From contig CACXCJ010000081.1 of NCBI GenBank assembly GCA_902766175.1, forward strand, positions 1 through 41,071: a stretch of DNA of 41,071 nt, given 5' to 3'. Made by a program: the position numbers and the translations under genes. Under the pieces are notes generated by a model. That model saw only the letters and a program-made list of their open reading frames with translations, was not told the DNA's origin and did not search any database. Shown here in pieces: positions 38,186 through 41,071 of the stretch; position 1 is the stretch's first letter, and the number at the start of each line of letters is the position of its first letter. The DNA comes from an uncultured Lachnospiraceae bacterium. Lineage in GTDB: Bacteria > Bacillota > Clostridia > Lachnospirales > Lachnospiraceae.

Positions 38186-39529
38186 TCAGGTTAAATCTTT
38201 GTGAAGCGGCCGCTCGGACTCGTCGAAGTCTATTTCCATCCGCGTCCCTTCTCCAAGCCTGCTCGACACATAAATCCTCGCATGGCAGAGCTCCGCGCTG
38301 TGCTTTGCAATGGAAAGTCCCAGGCCGGTTCCGCCCGTTTCACGCGAGTGGCTCTTGTCGACGCGGTAGAAGCGCTCGAAAATCCGATCCAGCTGATCCT
38401 CCGGAATTCCGATGCCTGTGTCCGTGACAACCACCCTGGCGCCCCCGATCGTCCCGCCCGCCCAGACAGTGACGCTGCCGTTCGGCTTATTATAGCGGAT
38501 CGCATTGTCCACGATATTCATGATCATTTCCTGCACAAGCCGTCTTGCTGCAGTCACATGGCAGATGCTGCCCTTCAACTCCATCCGCACGCAGTGCTTC
38601 TCCGCGTAGGGCACCAGATTGTCGCAGATTTCCCGGCACAGATCGAAAAGATCCAGATCCTCCTCGATCTCCTCCATCTCCCCCTCATCAAGCCGCGAGA
38701 GCTTGATGATATCCTCCACCAGCGTGATCATTCTCTGTGACTCCCGGTAGATCCGGTTTGCAAAATCCGGGACATCCTGCGCCTTCACGAGCCCGTCCTT
38801 CATGATCTCCGCATAGCCGGAGATCGAGGTGAGCGGCGTCTTCAGCTCATGCGAGACATTCGCGGTGAATTCCTTCCGCATGTTCGCGACGGCATCCTTT
38901 GCCTTGTTCTGCTCATCGATCCGGACCAGAAGGGGCCTCAATTCCTCATAGGTGTCGCTGGAAAGCGGCTCATCCACCTTCAGCTCATTGATCGGGCGCA
39001 CAAGCTCATCCGCCTTCCGGCGGGAGTAGCGGACTCCGACGAGAAGCATTCCGGCGAGAAGAAGGCCCATCAGCGGAAGGAACTGCAGCGCCGTAAAGAG
39101 CGCAGAGCGGACCGGCCGCGCGATTCGGAGCACCGTTCCGTCCTCGAGCCGCACCGCGCAGTAGAACAGATCCACCCCCATGGTGTCGCTTCTCCGGACA
39201 GAACTCCCGCTCCCGTTCTTCAGGGCTTTCTGGAACTCCGGGCGGTCCGCATGGTTTTCAAGCTTTGCATCCTCGTCCGTGTCATAGAGAACATCGCCGT
39301 CCTGCGAAATCAGCGTGATGCGGAGATCTGTGCCCGTCCCGTCCATAGCCGTGAGCGCCTCGTCCCCGAAGCGGTTCACGATCGCGGAAAAGTACGCTGC
39401 CTCGTTTCTCAGGTTTTCCTGCGCGATGTCCCGGATTCTCGCGTAGGCAAGCAGAAACATGAGCAGATAGGAAATCACAAGCGTCACCGTGATGAATAGT
39501 ATCATGATGCGCTGTATCTTCTTTTTCAT
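38186..39529 (-). CDS. Sensor histidine kinase (PhoR-like)
   Basis: 447 residues. Two membrane helices (about 8-30 and 147-167) enclose an extracytoplasmic sensor of about 115 residues; a HAMP-like linker follows (RPINELKVDEPLSSDTYEEL). Kinase core: phospho-acceptor His227 in ANVSHELKTPLTS, N box NIVDNAIRYNK, G1 DTGIGIPED, F/G2 ERFYRVDKSHSR and GTGLGLSI. The start ATG has only a weak RBS, so coupling to the regulator gene 52 bp upstream may matter. With phoU and a PhoB-like regulator next door it probably senses phosphate limitation; this is inferred from neighbours. Confidence 0.9.
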   Translation of the reverse strand: MKKKIQRIMILFITVTLVISYLLMFLLAYARIRDIAQENLRNEAAYFSAIVNRFGDEALTAMDGTGTDLRITLISQDGDVLYDTDEDAKLENHADRPEFQKALKNGSGSSVRRSDTMGVDLFYCAVRLEDGTVLRIARPVRSALFTALQFLPLMGLLLAGMLLVGVRYSRRKADELVRPINELKVDEPLSSDTYEELRPLLVRIDEQNKAKDAVANMRKEFTANVSHELKTPLTSISGYAEIMKDGLVKAQDVPDFANRIYRESQRMITLVEDIIKLSRLDEGEMEEIEEDLDLFDLCREICDNLVPYAEKHCVRMELKGSICHVTAARRLVQEMIMNIVDNAIRYNKPNGSVTVWAGGTIGGARVVVTDTGIGIPEDQLDRIFERFYRVDKSHSRETGGTGLGLSIAKHSAELCHARIYVSSRLGEGTRMEIDFDESERPLHKDLT

Positions 39530-39581
39530 CGATCACACCCGGTCATTTGCATCTGTCATTTTTCCTGCGTCCGGCCATTTC

Positions 39582-40292
39582 TCAGGCGCGGATGCGGTAT
39601 CCCACGCCGCGGACAGTCTCGATGAGGCTGCCAGCCTCCTGAAGCTTCTGGCGGAGCGTCCGCACATGCACATCCACAGTGCGGGTCTCTCCGTCAAATT
39701 CGTACCCCCACACGTCCTCGAGCAGCTGGTCTCTCGTCAGGACGCACTCCGGATTCAGGAGAAGCTTTCTCAAAAGCTCATACTCCTTCAGCGTGAGCTC
39801 CGTCTCCCGTCCGTTCACCGTGACGAGGTGCCTGCGCGAATCCAGAGAGATCGGCCCGTACTTCAAGAGCTGGTTTTCCGATGCCGGCCGCCGGGCACCG
39901 GAATCCGATGCGTCGCTGCTGCTCTTTCTCTCCGATCTCCTGAGAACCGCCTTGACGCGCGACACCAGCTCCATCATCGCGTACGGCTTCGTCACATAGT
40001 CGTCTGCGCCGAGATCCAGCGCCCTGACCTTGTCATATTCCGTGCCGCGCGCGGTCGCCATGATCACCGGGACCGACGCATATCTCGAATCCGCGCGCAG
40101 CTGCCGGAGAATCGTCACGCCGTCATCGCCCGGAAGCATGATGTCCAGGAGCACAAGTTCCGGAACCTCCGCCCGCATGGCATTCCAGAACGCCTTTCCA
40201 TCCGGAAAGCCCTCCGCCTTCAGTCCCGTGCTGTTCAGAGTGTAAATCACCAGATCCCGAATGTTGTCGTCATCTTCTACGTAATAGATCAT
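39582..40292 (-). CDS. OmpR/PhoB-family response regulator
   Basis: 236 residues from the ATG at 40292. Receiver domain 1-118: acidic pocket VEDDD (5-9), phospho-acceptor Asp50 (LLDIMLPGDDG), Thr80 and Lys102 (VTKPY). C-terminal winged helix from about 148: LKEYELLRKLLLNPECVLTR, VWGYEFDGETRTVDVHVRTL and TVRGVGYRI. A Ser/Asp-rich linker (about 122-140) joins them. GAGGAG sits only three bases before this ATG; the frame stays open for 105 more codons upstream (to 40607) as Ser/Glu/Gly/Pro-rich sequence. I regard 40292 as more likely. Pairs with the kinase gene downstream. Confidence 0.9.
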   Translation of the reverse strand: MIYYVEDDDNIRDLVIYTLNSTGLKAEGFPDGKAFWNAMRAEVPELVLLDIMLPGDDGVTILRQLRADSRYASVPVIMATARGTEYDKVRALDLGADDYVTKPYAMMELVSRVKAVLRRSERKSSSDASDSGARRPASENQLLKYGPISLDSRRHLVTVNGRETELTLKEYELLRKLLLNPECVLTRDQLLEDVWGYEFDGETRTVDVHVRTLRQKLQEAGSLIETVRGVGYRIRA

Positions 40293-40750
40293 AGTCTCCT
40301 CTTCCGCTCTGCTTCCTCCCGGCCCGGGAAATGCGCCTGCAGCCGGATCCGGCCCCGCACTCCCGGAAATCCCGTCGGAAATCCTCCCGGAAAGCGGAAC
40401 CCCGGAATCCGAAGGCCGGGATTCCGGGATTTCAGATTCAGCGGCTCTGCATTCTGCAGCCCCTGATTCCGCGCTCACGGATTCCGAAGTCCCTGCCTTC
40501 GAAATTCCGGATCCCGGATTTTCCGCAGATATCATGCTTCTGTGCTTCGTCCCTGCAGGTGTCCGCCTTTTTGATGCTTCTCGCGCATTTTTTCTTCCCG
40601 TTTTCATTATAGCGAACTCTCCTTTAAAAATCCACGGAACAGGCCCCGGGGCATGAGCGCCCGGGGCCTCACCATCGTGCGGACACAGCGCGGATTGTGC
40701 CTCTCCGCACTGTGCGCAAGCCTTTCATCCATTTCTCTCTTCCGTGTTTC
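40293..40750 (-). other. Region between phoU and the response regulator gene
   Basis: 458 bp. Near phoU, a 10-bp stem AGGCCCCGGG/CCCGGGGCCT (40641-40650 and 40660-40669) is terminator-like but its T run is ten bases away. A perfect TATAAT on the minus strand (40606-40611) may be the -10 of a promoter; no good -35 lies upstream, which fits an activator-dependent Pho promoter. The remaining 300 bp contain many GGAATC/GATTCCG repeats in both directions and are open in the regulator frame. Confidence 0.45.
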
Positions 40751-41071
40751 TCAGTTCAGCGCCTTTAAATCCGAGAGGCTCTTGTGAACCCCGGAAACAG
40801 AGTAGCTGACCCACTCCGCGATATTTGTCGCGTGATCCGCAATTCTCTCAAGGTACTTCGCCACCATGATGATATCGATCGCGTGCTGCGCAGATTTTTC
40901 ATCCTTTTCCCGGAGCGAGGCAATCCTGTGGACAAGCTCCGTGCGGACACCTGCGAACATGCGGTCCACGACGTCATCATTCTCCATGACCTTCTCCGCG
41001 AGCGCCTGGTTGTGATCCACGTACGCCGCGACACTGTCCGCGACCATCTTGGAGGCTTCCTTACTCATTTC
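40751..41071 (-). CDS. phoU: PhoU, phosphate uptake/signalling regulator (partial, 5' end off window)
   Basis: The last 106 or so residues of a protein normally near 215-220; the frame continues off the right edge. The second PhoU helical repeat is visible: SKEASKMVADSVAAYV, then DVVDRMFAGVRTELVHRI and IIMVAKYLERIADHATNIAEW, whose E-x-x-x-D-H-x-x-N metal-binding motif is diagnostic. PhoU links the Pst phosphate transporter to the PhoR kinase; pst genes are expected just outside the window. Confidence 0.93.
   Translation of the reverse strand, partial: EMSKEASKMVADSVAAYVDHNQALAEKVMENDDVVDRMFAGVRTELVHRIASLREKDEKSAQHAIDIIMVAKYLERIADHATNIAEWVSYSVSGVHKSLSDLKALN

Noticed and set aside
1..41071. 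Defence island, prophage, integrative element or biosynthetic cluster
   Set aside because: No integrase, transposase, nuclease-helicase defence genes, phage structural genes or megasynthases were seen; the window is mainly metabolic and regulatory chromosome.

Overview
The window looks like chromosomal DNA from a GC-rich member of the Bacillota, class Clostridia, most likely Lachnospiraceae. The basis is gene content and style: a KDPG aldolase fused to a VOC domain, a TetM-like GTPase fused to a YacP/Rae1-type nuclease, AGCS, NhaC and AEC transporters, RapZ, AzlCD, strong AGGAGG-type ribosome binding sites, and sigma-A-like promoters that stand out as AT-rich islands. I see no rRNA, tRNA, CRISPR array, phage or insertion sequence. 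The genus cannot be fixed from the sequence alone.

Layout. 1-2942 (minus) is an rfbFGH operon for CDP-3,6-dideoxyhexose precursors; rfbH is cut by the left edge. Next come an M20 amidohydrolase (minus) and, on the plus strand, the aldolase-VOC fusion, an alanine/glycine:cation symporter and the GTPase-nuclease fusion. From 9.8 to 14.9 kb (minus) a PAP2 phosphatase, a PlsY-type acyltransferase and a two-subunit molybdenum hydroxylase resembling YgfM/XdhD lie close enough to be one operon. NhaC and AEC transporters follow. An aroF-aroB operon (18.1-20.5 kb) is preceded by a textbook attenuator: a 24-residue leader peptide with a Tyr/Phe run and a 15-bp terminator hairpin. yqeB and yqeC, markers of selenium-dependent molybdenum hydroxylases, sit at 20.8-22.5 kb and probably serve the hydroxylase at 10-13.6 kb.

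22.6-31.4 kb holds an FAD oxidoreductase; a GT2-GtrA / phosphodiester glycosidase / small membrane protein operon; metA (predicted homoserine O-acetyltransferase) with an aldo/keto reductase and a metallophosphoesterase; azlCD; and a small Cys-containing protein. 31.5-36.1 kb is an operon of an XRE-HTH/AlaA-like aminotransferase fusion, rapZ and a Uup-like ABC-F ATPase. The promoter of the fusion is flanked by five copies of an AATTGAAC/GTTCAATT motif, which suggests autoregulation. Then follow tandem repeats, a probable 32-residue protein gene with its own promoter and terminator, an AraC regulator, a small membrane protein, a PhoR/PhoB-like histidine kinase and response regulator, and the end of phoU.

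Themes. Several genes here link metabolism to regulation in cis: the aromatic attenuator, the DNA-binding aminotransferase, and RNA hairpins covering translation starts of the GT2-GtrA and small membrane protein genes. Many otherwise ordinary proteins carry Ala/Ser/Glu/Pro-rich low-complexity insertions at domain boundaries, some encoded by tandem DNA repeats, which looks like a habit of this genome. Coordinates and motifs were read by eye; family assignments come from recognised motifs, not database searches.
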